DNA of 64,000 nucleotides from a bacterium (GTDB lineage Bacteria > Orphanbacterota > Orphanbacteria > Orphanbacterales > Orphanbacteraceae). The stretch lies in the NCBI GenBank assembly GCA_025782575.1, contig JALGYY010000035.1, positions 62,001 through 126,000 of the forward strand, in the 5' to 3' direction. The first letter of the stretch is position 1. Every line of letters starts with the position of its first letter. Position numbers and translations under genes: made by a program. Below, in pieces: positions 53,487-62,521 of the stretch. The notes under the pieces are model-generated. The model was not told the origin of the DNA, ran no database searches, and saw only the letters and a list, made by a program, of their open reading frames with translations.

Positions 53487-54650
53487 ATGAAGAACCGGCG
53501 CGCCTTTCTGATCGTACTCGACGGCGTCGGGATCGGCTCACTTCCCGATGCCGCCGAGTGGAATGATGAAGGCTCGAACACGTTCGTCCATGTCGCCGAG
53601 GAGTGCGGACCGCTGGATCTGCCCCACCTGGTCAGCCTCGGAATGGGCTGCATCGCTCCCGCTCCCGGCGTGAAACCGGTCTCCTCCCCGGGTGCTGCGT
53701 ATGGCCGGATGCACGAGCAGGCGGCAGGGAAGGATACCACCGCCGGCCACTGGGAACTGGCAGGCTCGATCTTGCGAGATCCATTCCCGGTTTTCCCCGA
53801 GGGATTTCCCGCCGAACTCATGCATCGGTTTGAGTCGGCCATCGGTCGTAAGTCACTTGCTAACCGCCCCGCATCGGGAACGGTAATCCTGGAAGAGTTG
53901 GGCGTCGAGCATAGGCGCACCGGCTTCCCGATCGTTTACACATCAGCCGATTCTGTTTTCCAGATAGCCGCTCACGAGGATATCGTCCCCATCGAAACAC
54001 TCTATGAATGGTGCAGGATTGCACGGGGTCTGCTGATCGGCGATCTCGCGGTTGCCAGAGTCATCGCCCGGCCGTTCATCGGAGAGGAAGGCGCCTTCCG
54101 CCGGACCAAGCGGCGACGAGACTTTTCCCTCGAGCCTCCCGCGACGACGATCTTCGACAAGCTGGCGGCGGCCGGGGCCGAAGTTCACGGGATCGGCAAG
54201 ATTCACGATATTTACTGTGGCCGGGGAATCACCCGTTCCACCAGGACGGCGGACAACGACGAGGGGATGGATCGACTGATCGAGTCTCTCCAAGACCTCG
54301 AGCAGTGTATGGCATTCGTCAATCTGAACGACTTCGATTCTCTCTGGGGGCATCGTAACAACCCCGAATCGTTCGCGAGGGGGCTGGAAGCGTTCGATCG
54401 GCGACTCCCGGAAATGCTCAAGCTTCGTCGGGATGAAGATCTGTTTCTGATTACGGCCGATCATGGGAATGACCCGACAACGCCCGGCACGGACCACAGC
54501 CGCGAATATGTCCCTCTGATCGTCCTCGGTCCTGGTTTCGCCCCGGGGCGCGATCTCGGAACGCGAGAAACATTTGCCGATGTGGCCGCGACTCTCTCAC
54601 GGCACTTCGATGTCTCTTTCAAAGGCCCCGGCCGCGCCATGCAAACATGA
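53487..54650 (+). CDS. deoB: Phosphopentomutase
   Basis: Interconverts (deoxy)ribose-1- and 5-phosphates, joining the phosphorylases to DeoC and RpiB. It has 387 residues of the alkaline-phosphatase superfamily: LIVLDGVGIGSLPDA (metal Asp), AAGKDTTAGHWELAG (phospho-Thr), SADSVFQIAAHE, HDIYCGRGIT, ITADHGNDPTTPGTDHSRE (metal ligands). It starts two bases after btpA and is coupled to apbE. Confidence 0.97.
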   Translation: MKNRRAFLIVLDGVGIGSLPDAAEWNDEGSNTFVHVAEECGPLDLPHLVSLGMGCIAPAPGVKPVSSPGAAYGRMHEQAAGKDTTAGHWELAGSILRDPFPVFPEGFPAELMHRFESAIGRKSLANRPASGTVILEELGVEHRRTGFPIVYTSADSVFQIAAHEDIVPIETLYEWCRIARGLLIGDLAVARVIARPFIGEEGAFRRTKRRRDFSLEPPATTIFDKLAAAGAEVHGIGKIHDIYCGRGITRSTRTADNDEGMDRLIESLQDLEQCMAFVNLNDFDSLWGHRNNPESFARGLEAFDRRLPEMLKLRRDEDLFLITADHGNDPTTPGTDHSREYVPLIVLGPGFAPGRDLGTRETFADVAATLSRHFDVSFKGPGRAMQT

Positions 54651-55711
54651 CGGGCCGGCGCCGTCTGATTCCGTCCTGCCGTCATCTGCTGCTGAGCACC
54701 GCACTTCTCCTTGTTATCGATGGATGCGATTCCAATCGAATCCCCGCCGAGTCAGCCGGGACTCCGAATCCCCTCTACCGCACTTTCTCACGCGCGATGA
54801 TGGGAACCACTATCCAGGCGACGCTGCCTGAATCGGATCGGGACTCGCTCCTCGCTGAAGCGGTTTTCGAGCAATTCCGGCTCGTGGACGAGCGCATGAG
54901 TGAGTGGAAAGAGACTTCACCTCTTTCCGCCGTCAATCGACTGGCTGGAGCCGAGGCAGCCCCCGTCCCCGATGACCTCCGTGAAGTTGTTCGTCGCGGG
55001 CTCGAGTTCGGGGACCGGACAAACGGTGCTTTTGACATCACCTGGGCCGCCCTCTGGGGCCTCTGGAATTTCCGCGCCGATCACCCGACGCCCCCCGATG
55101 ACTTCGCCATTGAAGAGCGGGTCGCCCTTGTTGACTACAGAGCTGTCTCGATTGACGATGACGCGGGAACGATCCGCCTCCCCCGGAAGGGGATGAAGAT
55201 CGGCCTCGGCGGAATCGCGAAGGGCTATGCCCTCGACAGGAGCGTCGCCGCTCTTCGGGCAATGGGAATCGACAGTTTCCTACTATCCGCCGGGGGCCAG
55301 GTGTATGCGGAAGGGGAGAAGGGGAACCGTCCCTGGAAGGTAGGGATTCAGGATCCCCGGCGGGAACGAGGGGAATATTTCGCGCTTGTTCGCGTGAGTG
55401 GACTATCGGTCTCCACCAGCGGGGACTATGAGAGTTATTTCATTGATAAAGGTATTCGATACCATCACATTCTCGACCCCCGCACCGGCCGGCCGAGCGA
55501 CGGACCGCGAAGCGTGACGGTGATTTCCACGGATGCCACGCTTGCTGACGCGCTCTCCACTTCAATTATGGTGATGGGGCGCGATGCCGGCCTCGATCTC
55601 GTCGAATCCATGGCGGGAGTCGAAGCAGTGGTCGTCGGCCGGAACGGTCACCTCTACTCGTCAAGCGGCGCAGCCCCGATGCTCGATGTACTCCACCCGC
55701 CGGATCCTTGA
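54647..55711 (+). CDS. apbE: FAD:protein FMN transferase (ApbE), lipoprotein
   Basis: Attaches FMN to Thr/Ser of target proteins such as Nqr/Rnf subunits in the periplasm. It has 354 residues with a lipoprotein signal (IDGC, Cys27), MGTTIQATL, DITWAALWGLWNF, GLGGIAKGYALDR, LLSAGGQVYAEGEK, HILDPRTGRPSDG and the FMN/FAD end LADALSTSIMVMG. It is the last gene of the forward nucleoside operon; no flavin target gene is in view. Confidence 0.95.
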   Translation: MTGRRRLIPSCRHLLLSTALLLVIDGCDSNRIPAESAGTPNPLYRTFSRAMMGTTIQATLPESDRDSLLAEAVFEQFRLVDERMSEWKETSPLSAVNRLAGAEAAPVPDDLREVVRRGLEFGDRTNGAFDITWAALWGLWNFRADHPTPPDDFAIEERVALVDYRAVSIDDDAGTIRLPRKGMKIGLGGIAKGYALDRSVAALRAMGIDSFLLSAGGQVYAEGEKGNRPWKVGIQDPRRERGEYFALVRVSGLSVSTSGDYESYFIDKGIRYHHILDPRTGRPSDGPRSVTVISTDATLADALSTSIMVMGRDAGLDLVESMAGVEAVVVGRNGHLYSSSGAAPMLDVLHPPDP

Positions 55712-55723
55712 TCCCCGGTCGGT

Positions 55724-56356
55724 CTATAGGTCTTCAGGGGGATGGAGTGCCGTATGGATGGTGGAGAGGATGATTCGAAGGGCTGCACGATTCCGTCCCC
55801 CTTGGGGCACAACGACATCGGCATATCGCTTTGAGCCGAGAACATGCTTCAGGTGCATCGGCTTTACTTTGGTCAGATAACGCCGGCAAACCTCCTCGAG
55901 GTCCTTCCCCCGCTCATTCACCTCACGCTCCAACCGACGGATGAACCGGAGATCGGAGTCGGCGTCCAGGTAGATCTTGACGTCCAGCAGATCACGGATC
56001 CTGGCGTCGGCGAGTATGAGGATCCCCTCGACGAGCACGACAGGCTTTGACTCGATCATTTCGCCTGTCTCCTGCCGTACACAGAGATCCGGGAGATAGT
56101 GCAGGCGGGGTACCGACCGGCCGGCGATCAGCAACTGTAAATGGGCAGCCATCAAATCAAAATCGATTGACTCGGGCGCGTCGAAGTTGATCTCCTTCCG
56201 CTCTTTCCCGGAGAGGTGAGTCTGATCGAAATAGTAGCTCTCTTCAGGGAGGATAACCGTCTGATCCACACCGACTTTCTCGGCGATCCGCGTAGCGAAC
56301 GTGCTTTTACCGACACTGGTTCCGCCGGCGATTCCAACAAGTAGTGGCTTATCCAT
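55724..56356 (-). CDS. udk: Uridine kinase family protein
   Basis: A 210-residue P-loop kinase that makes UMP/CMP from uridine/cytidine. GIAGGTSVGKSTFA (Walker A), ESYYFDQTHL, NFDAPESIDFDLM, and VLVEGILILAD are the uridine-kinase set; the lid is RRLEREVNERGKDLEEV. It is convergent with apbE and divergent from tdk. Confidence 0.94.
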   Translation of the reverse strand: MDKPLLVGIAGGTSVGKSTFATRIAEKVGVDQTVILPEESYYFDQTHLSGKERKEINFDAPESIDFDLMAAHLQLLIAGRSVPRLHYLPDLCVRQETGEMIESKPVVLVEGILILADARIRDLLDVKIYLDADSDLRFIRRLEREVNERGKDLEEVCRRYLTKVKPMHLKHVLGSKRYADVVVPQGGRNRAALRIILSTIHTALHPPEDL

Positions 56357-56465
56357 AACCTCATCATAACCTGTCGCCGGGGGAGAGGGTAGAGAGAAGA
56401 GAGCGGAAAGCGGGTCAGTTTGATTCTGACCGTCACGATGACCAGTGCCTGCGGGTCATTTCCGG

Positions 56466-56495
56466 TTGCCCGCCCTTCGGACGCTTTGCTAAGAT
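56466..56495 (+). promoter_or_regulatory. Candidate promoter for tdk-rpiB-add
   Basis: TTGCCC (56466-56471), 18-base spacer, TAAGAT (56490-56495), about 35 bases before tdk. Confidence 0.4.
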
Positions 56496-56533
56496 GCCTT
56501 CGATCGTCGACCGTGATACTCAGAGGAGATCCG

Positions 56534-57118
56534 ATGGAACTCATTCCCTCTCGACCAGGTACTCTCGAAGTCATTGCCGGCTGCATGTTCAGCGGCAAGA
56601 GCGAGGAACTCATTCGCCGGCTCCGGCGGGCGCAGATCGCCAAGCTGCACGTGCAGGCGTTCAAACCGGAAATCGATACGCGATGGTCCGGAAATGGAGG
56701 AGGGGAGATCATCACTCACGACTCCCGCAAGATCTCTTCCATTACGATCGGATCCATGAGCGAGATCGAAGAGCGGCTCGATCCTCGAACTTCCGTCATG
56801 GGAATCGACGAGGCGCAGTTTTTCGAGCCCGGACTTGTGGATCTGGTGAATCGCCTCACCCTTCGAGGTGTTCGTGTGATCGTCGCAGGGCTCGACCTCG
56901 ACTATCTCGGGCGTCCATTCGATCCGATGCCCCAGCTCATGGCAACGGCCGATTACGTGACGAAGGTTTTGGCCGTCTGCATGAATTGCGGAGGCCCTGC
57001 CAGCCGATCCCAGCGCCTCGTCGCCTCCAGGGAGCGAGTCCTGATCGGTGACGAAAAGCTGTACGAGGCACGCTGCCGCCACTGTTTTGCCCCTGAAGAG
57101 CCATCGGAGGACGCGTGA
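56534..57118 (+). CDS. tdk: Thymidine kinase
   Basis: A 194-residue type II thymidine kinase. Walker A GCMFSGKSEELIRRL, VMGIDEAQFFE, AGLDLDYLGRPF, and a four-Cys zinc site (VCMNC and CRHC). It salvages thymidine to dTMP. GAGGAGAT sets ATG 56534. It overlaps rpiB by the GTGA junction. Confidence 0.95.
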   Translation: MELIPSRPGTLEVIAGCMFSGKSEELIRRLRRAQIAKLHVQAFKPEIDTRWSGNGGGEIITHDSRKISSITIGSMSEIEERLDPRTSVMGIDEAQFFEPGLVDLVNRLTLRGVRVIVAGLDLDYLGRPFDPMPQLMATADYVTKVLAVCMNCGGPASRSQRLVASRERVLIGDEKLYEARCRHCFAPEEPSEDA

Positions 57119-57534
57119 ACACACCCCTCACAATCGGTCCGGTCGCCATCGGCGCCGATCATGGCGGATTCATGCTGAAGGAATCCCTGAAGCGCTACCT
57201 GAAAGAGGAACTCGGCGTTTCCGTAACGGATTGCGGCGCCTATTCGCGGGACGCCGTCGACTACCCGGATATTGCAGCCGCTGTGGGCGTCCGCGTTTCC
57301 GGAGGAGGCTGCCATCGCGGAATCCTGATCGATGGTGCGGGAATCGGCTCAGCGATCTCAGCCAACAAGATCGCCGGAATTCGCGCGGCGGTCTGCCACG
57401 ATGATCGATCCGCTCGGAACAGTCGTGAACATAACGACGCCAATGTACTCTGTCTGGGCGCATCGTTCATACCGGTCGGCCAGGCGAGGAGAATCGTCAG
57501 GCTCTGGCTCTCCACGGACCCTGGACGCTCATGA
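57115..57534 (+). CDS. rpiB: Ribose-5-phosphate isomerase B / LacA-LacB family
   Basis: A 139-residue sugar-phosphate isomerase. VAIGADHGGFMLKE (active-site Asp/His), CGAYSRDAVDYPDIAAAV, GILIDGAGIGSAISANK (phosphate loop; the usual catalytic Cys-Gly-Thr-Gly is Asp-Gly-Ala-Gly here), HNDANVLCLGA. Cys at the usual catalytic place is replaced, so activity may use another base or differ. RpiB-type enzymes occur in sugar-phosphate-utilising microcompartment loci. GTG start overlapping tdk. Confidence 0.9.
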   Translation: MNTPLTIGPVAIGADHGGFMLKESLKRYLKEELGVSVTDCGAYSRDAVDYPDIAAAVGVRVSGGGCHRGILIDGAGIGSAISANKIAGIRAAVCHDDRSARNSREHNDANVLCLGASFIPVGQARRIVRLWLSTDPGRS

Positions 57535-58679
57535 CTCCGACCAAGAAAAAATCACCACGAAGACGCTACCAGGTTAACGAAGAATGGAAGGAATTCGATC
57601 AGGCGTTCATCCATCGCTTGCCAAAGACTGATCTTCACATTCACTTAGACGGTTCGATTCGACTCAATACTCTTTGGGATCTCGCCAAACAGCAGGGGAT
57701 TCGAATCGCGCGAGACAAGCAAGGCCTGAAGAAAAAAGTGGTAGTCGGGAAAAAGGTGAAAAACCTGGTCGACTATCTTCGGTCCTTCGACACAACCCTG
57801 AAGGTTCTCCAGGAGGGGAATGCGCTCACGCGAATTTCCTACGAGCTGGCGGCTGACGCCGCGAAGGAGAACGTACGATATATGGAAGTGCGCTATTCAC
57901 CCCTCCTCCATCTCGAGCATGGTCTCACCATGCCTGGCACGGTCGACGCCGTCCTCCGAGGTCTCAAAATGGCCGAAGCGGACTATCGCATTCGGACCGG
58001 CGTGATCCTCTGCGGCATCAGACAGATGACCCCTTCCAAATCGCTGCAGCTCGCTGAGACAGCGATTGCCTACCGGAATGACGGTGTGGTCGCCTTCGAT
58101 CTCGCCGGCCAGGAAAAGGACTATCCCGCAAAAAAACACCGCGAGGCATTCTACAAGATCCTGAATGCGAACATGAATGTTACGGTTCATGCTGGGGAGG
58201 CGTTCGGTCCGGCAAGCATCCATCAGGCGATTCACTACTGCGGCGCCCATCGGATCGGGCACGGTACGCGGCTCGTGGAGGACGAGGGCCTGATGGATTA
58301 CGTGACCAACCATCGGATTCCGCTCGAGATCTGTCTCACATCAAACGTCCAGACCTGCGTGGTCGACCGGATCAGCGATCATCCTTTTCGCGAGTATCTC
58401 GATCGCGGGATCCGTGTCACGATCAATACAGACAGCAGGCTTGTTTCAAACACCAACGTTACCCGCGAAATCAATCGTACCTGCCGGGCGTTCCGCCTCA
58501 ATCACTACGAACTACGACACATCCTGCTGAACGGATTCCGGTCGGCTTTTCTTCCCTACCTGGAGAAAGCCGCGTTGATCCGTGATGTGCTTCAGGAGAT
58601 GGACGAGATTTTCGGCGAGGTGTTTCCGATGGAGGACCTCGTCGTACTCCAGGATTGGAGATCGGTTCGGCGCGATTGA
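57531..58679 (+). CDS. add: Adenosine deaminase
   Basis: A 382-residue zinc amidohydrolase converting adenosine to inosine. Metal and catalytic residues: TDLHIHLDGSIR, VTVHAGEAFGP (catalytic Glu), HRIGHGTRL, and TINTDSRLVS (metal Asp). The N-terminal ~15 residues are Lys/Arg-rich (TKKKSPRRR), an unusual basic tag. It overlaps rpiB by ATGA and feeds PNP, whose gene is convergent with it. Confidence 0.94.
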   Translation: MTPTKKKSPRRRYQVNEEWKEFDQAFIHRLPKTDLHIHLDGSIRLNTLWDLAKQQGIRIARDKQGLKKKVVVGKKVKNLVDYLRSFDTTLKVLQEGNALTRISYELAADAAKENVRYMEVRYSPLLHLEHGLTMPGTVDAVLRGLKMAEADYRIRTGVILCGIRQMTPSKSLQLAETAIAYRNDGVVAFDLAGQEKDYPAKKHREAFYKILNANMNVTVHAGEAFGPASIHQAIHYCGAHRIGHGTRLVEDEGLMDYVTNHRIPLEICLTSNVQTCVVDRISDHPFREYLDRGIRVTINTDSRLVSNTNVTREINRTCRAFRLNHYELRHILLNGFRSAFLPYLEKAALIRDVLQEMDEIFGEVFPMEDLVVLQDWRSVRRD

Positions 58680-58699
58680 CTGGCAGGGGGGAGGGCTTC

Positions 58700-59539
58700 T
58701 CAGCTCAGCCGGGCGACGAGCCGTTCGATCAGATCTGAAAAAGGACCAGCCACGCGGTTCGCCGTCTCGATCACTTCATTGTGAGAAAGCGGTTCTCCGG
58801 TTGAACCGGCTGCTTTGTTGGATACGCAAGAGAGGACCAGGACCCGAAGTCCCACCTGATTCGCCACGATCACCTCCGGCACAGTCGACATCCCGATCAG
58901 ATCGGCGCCCATCGCCCGTAGCATCTGAATCTCCGCCGGGGTCTCATAGCTAGGACCCGACATCGCGGCATAAACTCCGGATTGCAGCTCGATTCCGACA
59001 TGACGCGCTTCTTCGACCGCAAGATCCCGCAAATCCACCGGGTAAGCATGGGTAAGATCCACGAACCGCTCTTCCCCTTCTGCGGGTTGATAACCGATCA
59101 GCGGATTCGCGCCCATCAGGTTCAGATGATCCCGCACTGCAACCACGTTTCCCGGTTCAAGATGGTCAGCAATGCCACCGCTCGCATTTGTAACAATCAG
59201 CGTCTCTACGCCCAGCTTTCGGACGACTCGAACCGGAAGTGTCGCAAGAGAGAGCGGAACACCTTCATAGAAATGAACACGGCCCCTTAGAAAGAGCGCC
59301 GGATATTCGCCCAGCTTTCCGACCAGAAGCTCGCCGGCGTGGCCGTGAACAGTCGAGGGGGGAAAGCCGGGAATCTTCTCGTACGGTATTCGTGTGAGCG
59401 GCTCGGCGCGGTCGGCCAGCGGTCCCAGTCCGGACCCCAGAATGAGTGCGACCCTGGGCCGAACGGAAAGCGCGGGCTCCAGAAACCGGACAGCATCTTC
59501 GACCAGACTCGATACATCGATGTGAGAATTCTTCCCCAA
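58700..59539 (-). CDS. Purine-nucleoside phosphorylase
   Basis: Splits inosine/guanosine into base and ribose-1-phosphate. Trimeric PNP-type motifs: ALILGSGLGPLAD, GFPPSTVHGHAGELLVG, LRGRVHFYEG, TNASGGI, MSGPSYETPAEI, MSTVPEVIVA and SNKAAG. I start it at TTG 59539 (279 residues, normal length). It has AAGG six bases upstream, and the promoter at 59585-59613 would begin transcripts near 59578, inside the longer frame from 59647. Confidence 0.92.
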   Translation of the reverse strand: MGKNSHIDVSSLVEDAVRFLEPALSVRPRVALILGSGLGPLADRAEPLTRIPYEKIPGFPPSTVHGHAGELLVGKLGEYPALFLRGRVHFYEGVPLSLATLPVRVVRKLGVETLIVTNASGGIADHLEPGNVVAVRDHLNLMGANPLIGYQPAEGEERFVDLTHAYPVDLRDLAVEEARHVGIELQSGVYAAMSGPSYETPAEIQMLRAMGADLIGMSTVPEVIVANQVGLRVLVLSCVSNKAAGSTGEPLSHNEVIETANRVAGPFSDLIERLVARLS

Positions 59540-59584
59540 AGAAAACCTTGCCGCTGGAGTGATCCGGAGGATATAGTAGTCGCG

Positions 59585-59613
59585 ACTGTAGTGGAAATTC
59601 CCCTTATCGTCAA
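59585..59613 (-). promoter_or_regulatory. Promoter for purine-nucleoside phosphorylase
   Basis: Minus strand TTGACG (59613-59608), 17-base spacer, TACAGT (59590-59585). Confidence 0.5.
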
Positions 59614-59685
59614 TGACCTGTGCGGTTTCTGTTACCCCGCCGGGCAAGCGATCATGTCGAGGCCACCCCGGAGGGAATGCACATC

Positions 59686-62520
59686 ATGATGAGACCACGC
59701 GCCTCATTGATTCTAGGTCTCCTGATCCTTGCACTCCTGTTGTTCCCCGATTTCACTCTCGCGCAGAATGTCGGTTCCATCCAGGGTCGTGTAAAAGACT
59801 CCGATACCGGTGAACCGATCGCGTTCACGGATGTGATTCTGGTTGGTACCGGTAAGGGGACTATCACAAAGAAAGACGGTACCTTCATCCTCGTGCAGGT
59901 TCCGGAGGGCTACTATCAGGTCCGACTGAATCGGATGGGATACTTGAGCAAGGTTCTCGATCAGGTCAAGGTCGAAGCGGGATACTCGAAGAAGCTGAAC
60001 GTCAGTATGGATCCGATCGCCGTCCGCGAAGTAGAAACTATTGAAGTTTCGGGGGAACGGGCACTGGTCGATGTGCAAATCGCAAAAACCTCGCACTACG
60101 TCACGGCAAAAGAGATAGAAGCCATGGCTGTAACAGTAATAGACGATGTAGTCGGCAAGCAGGCCGGCGTGATCGTTGAAGACGACGCCCTTTATGTACG
60201 TGGTGGACGTGCCGAGGATACGGTCTACCGCGTCGACGGCGTCATCATCCGCGATCTGATCACCGGAAGAAGCTCCGCGGGTACCATCAGCGCCCGCACC
60301 GTGCAGAGCGTTGAGATCATTACAGGGGGATTCGACGCTGAATTCGGCCAGGCACTTGCCGGGGTTATCGACATCAAGACCAAAGAGGGTAGCCTGGATT
60401 ACCATGGCTACGGGGAGTACCAGACCAACGTTCCTTTCCTCGCCGGTTGGCGATCCGACGGGACCTTCAGCCGCGAAAAGCTCGACTTCAATCTCGATAA
60501 TTTTGAATTTCAGATCGAGGGGGCGGAGCCTCTAAGCAACTTCGGTCTGAAACGCCTTGGTATGGATGTCCCGGGCAAGCTCACATTCTTCCTCAGCCTG
60601 TCAGGTGCGTTCGACGACACCTACCTGCCTGTCCAGGCTGCAGACGATCCCAGGGGTGCCACCCCGGACCAGGCCTCAAGCACACTGAACTCGAATTACC
60701 GAGACAAATTCCTCGGCTTCGAATTCGGATATGATAGTGACTTCTGGACACCCCGCGCTCAGAATCGATGGCAAGGGCTTTATAAAATGTCCTGGCAGGC
60801 AAACGGCCGAAACAAGCTCAATCTGTCATTTTCGAAGAAGCTCGAAATTGATCATGGTTTCTTCCGCCGGAATCTCGTCAATGCAGTCGATCCCAGCTCC
60901 ACCTCGTCGAACTACAACTACGAGTGGAGCTTCCGCAAGGATCACGACTACACCTATACCGACGATACGAATACAATCACATTCGATTGGCGAAAGATCT
61001 GGAACAGACGGTTTACGACTACGCTACGCCTCTCTCGGGCGTTCAACGCTTTCTTTCAGAATGTGAACGGCAAGCCCTGGTTCGAATATCAGGAAGGCTA
61101 CGACCAGGACCTGACAGAAGAGGAAGATAATGTCTTCTTCGAGGATACCGGGGACAATGAAGTCTGGCATAACCGTTATACCGAAGCGTGGACCGCCTAC
61201 ATGGACGGCGTACACAAGAAAGGCGATCACCACACGATCAAGGGTGGGTTCGAGCTTTCCTATGAAGATGTTCAGTTCCTGACCATCTCCGAGCCATGGG
61301 TGTTCGACGAGGACGGTCTGGGGCGATTTCACGATCTGTGGCATGTCAACCCGACCACCGGCGCGATGTTCATACAGGACAAATTCATATACGAAGGTTT
61401 TGTCGGAAATATAGGCCTCCGCTACGACTACTGGTTCCCTGGAAAAGCGGCCGAGGACGCCATCGCCGACACATCGCGCGATGCATTCAACCCGACACTC
61501 CTCTCGGAGTTCGAGAACGACACGCAGACCCTTCTGGGGCGCCAGTTCAAAGCGACGCTCCTTCCTCGTTTCCAGGTCTCCCACCCGGTGACCGACCGGT
61601 CTCATCTCTTCTTCAATTACGGCCACTTCTCCCAGAGACCGAACTACTTCTTCGTCTATTCCAAGATCGCTTCCGTTTCGAGCGAGGACTTCCCCCTTAT
61701 CGGCAATCTCAATCTCGACCCCAAGCGGGAAGTGAAATACGAACTCGGCGCGCGCCACCAGGTCCGAAACGACATGGCCCTCGATTTCTCCGTCTTTTAC
61801 AACGACATTTACGACTACCCCAAGTCGGTCAGATTCGAACGACGGGGCCGATCCGACTTTTTTGTCTACATCAACGAAGACTTCGCGAGAGCCCGGGGAT
61901 TCGAGCTCGAACTCCGAAAGAAGCGCACCAAGTATCTCTGGGCGCGAGCCGCCTACACCTACTCCGTCGTATCCGGTAAAGCGTCCGATCCCAATCAGTC
62001 GAATCTGCTTCAGGAGGAAGTGGGCGCGTTCACCCAGATAGGTGAGGATGAAGAATTCCTGTTCTGGAACCGTCCCCACAAACTTACCCTCGATCTGACA
62101 ATGGGTGTGGGTCCCAAAACCGATCCGCCTACCGTCTTCGGCTATACACTCCCCCGTGACTGGTCTCTCAATCTCTACTACTGGGTCCAGTCGGGACGGG
62201 CGTATACGCCGACAAATGATGCCGACGAGGAAGTGGCGAAAGAGAACTCAGGCAATGCCCCGTTCGAAACCACTTTCGATATGAGATTTTCGAAGGGCAT
62301 CCAGGTTTGGGGATCGAAGTTGAAGTACCTGCTCGAGGTGAGAAACCTCTTCAACCATATATACCCCCGGCGGATCGACGCGATCACCGGTAGAGGATTC
62401 GAGATCGGCGAAGGCACGCTGTCGGGAGAGCAGCCCCCATCGAGATTTGTACAATTCGGCGACCCTTCCTTCTGGAGTCGACCCCGTTCGGTGCGCGTCG
62501 GCCTTTCGACCGAGTTTTAG
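59686..62520 (+). CDS. TonB-dependent receptor with carboxypeptidase-regulatory-like N-terminal domain
   Basis: A 944-residue outer-membrane receptor. Signal peptide with LGLLILALLLFPDFTLAQ, then a CarboxypepD_reg domain (GSIQGRVKDSDTGEPIAFTDVI, GYYQVRLNRMGYLSK), a plug (KTSHYVTAKEIEAM, ALYVRGGRAEDTVYRVDGVII, VQSVEIITGGFDAEFGQALAGVIDIKTKEG) and a ~700-residue β-barrel ending RVGLSTEF with a terminal Phe. It resembles Oar-like receptors. No TonB box is evident. The PorV-like gene begins two bases after its stop, so it may help place a surface protein. ATG 59686 fits GGAGGG better than the closer ATG 59677. Confidence 0.92.
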   Translation: MMRPRASLILGLLILALLLFPDFTLAQNVGSIQGRVKDSDTGEPIAFTDVILVGTGKGTITKKDGTFILVQVPEGYYQVRLNRMGYLSKVLDQVKVEAGYSKKLNVSMDPIAVREVETIEVSGERALVDVQIAKTSHYVTAKEIEAMAVTVIDDVVGKQAGVIVEDDALYVRGGRAEDTVYRVDGVIIRDLITGRSSAGTISARTVQSVEIITGGFDAEFGQALAGVIDIKTKEGSLDYHGYGEYQTNVPFLAGWRSDGTFSREKLDFNLDNFEFQIEGAEPLSNFGLKRLGMDVPGKLTFFLSLSGAFDDTYLPVQAADDPRGATPDQASSTLNSNYRDKFLGFEFGYDSDFWTPRAQNRWQGLYKMSWQANGRNKLNLSFSKKLEIDHGFFRRNLVNAVDPSSTSSNYNYEWSFRKDHDYTYTDDTNTITFDWRKIWNRRFTTTLRLSRAFNAFFQNVNGKPWFEYQEGYDQDLTEEEDNVFFEDTGDNEVWHNRYTEAWTAYMDGVHKKGDHHTIKGGFELSYEDVQFLTISEPWVFDEDGLGRFHDLWHVNPTTGAMFIQDKFIYEGFVGNIGLRYDYWFPGKAAEDAIADTSRDAFNPTLLSEFENDTQTLLGRQFKATLLPRFQVSHPVTDRSHLFFNYGHFSQRPNYFFVYSKIASVSSEDFPLIGNLNLDPKREVKYELGARHQVRNDMALDFSVFYNDIYDYPKSVRFERRGRSDFFVYINEDFARARGFELELRKKRTKYLWARAAYTYSVVSGKASDPNQSNLLQEEVGAFTQIGEDEEFLFWNRPHKLTLDLTMGVGPKTDPPTVFGYTLPRDWSLNLYYWVQSGRAYTPTNDADEEVAKENSGNAPFETTFDMRFSKGIQVWGSKLKYLLEVRNLFNHIYPRRIDAITGRGFEIGEGTLSGEQPPSRFVQFGDPSFWSRPRSVRVGLSTEF

Positions 62521-62521
62521 C

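Noticed and set aside
59540-59647. Longer N-terminus for purine-nucleoside phosphorylase
   Set aside because: The promoter at 59585-59613 starts transcription inside it, and the family length is reached from TTG 59539.
61024-62079. 351-codon minus-strand frame
   Set aside because: Antisense to the barrel of the TonB receptor; no start signals or motifs.
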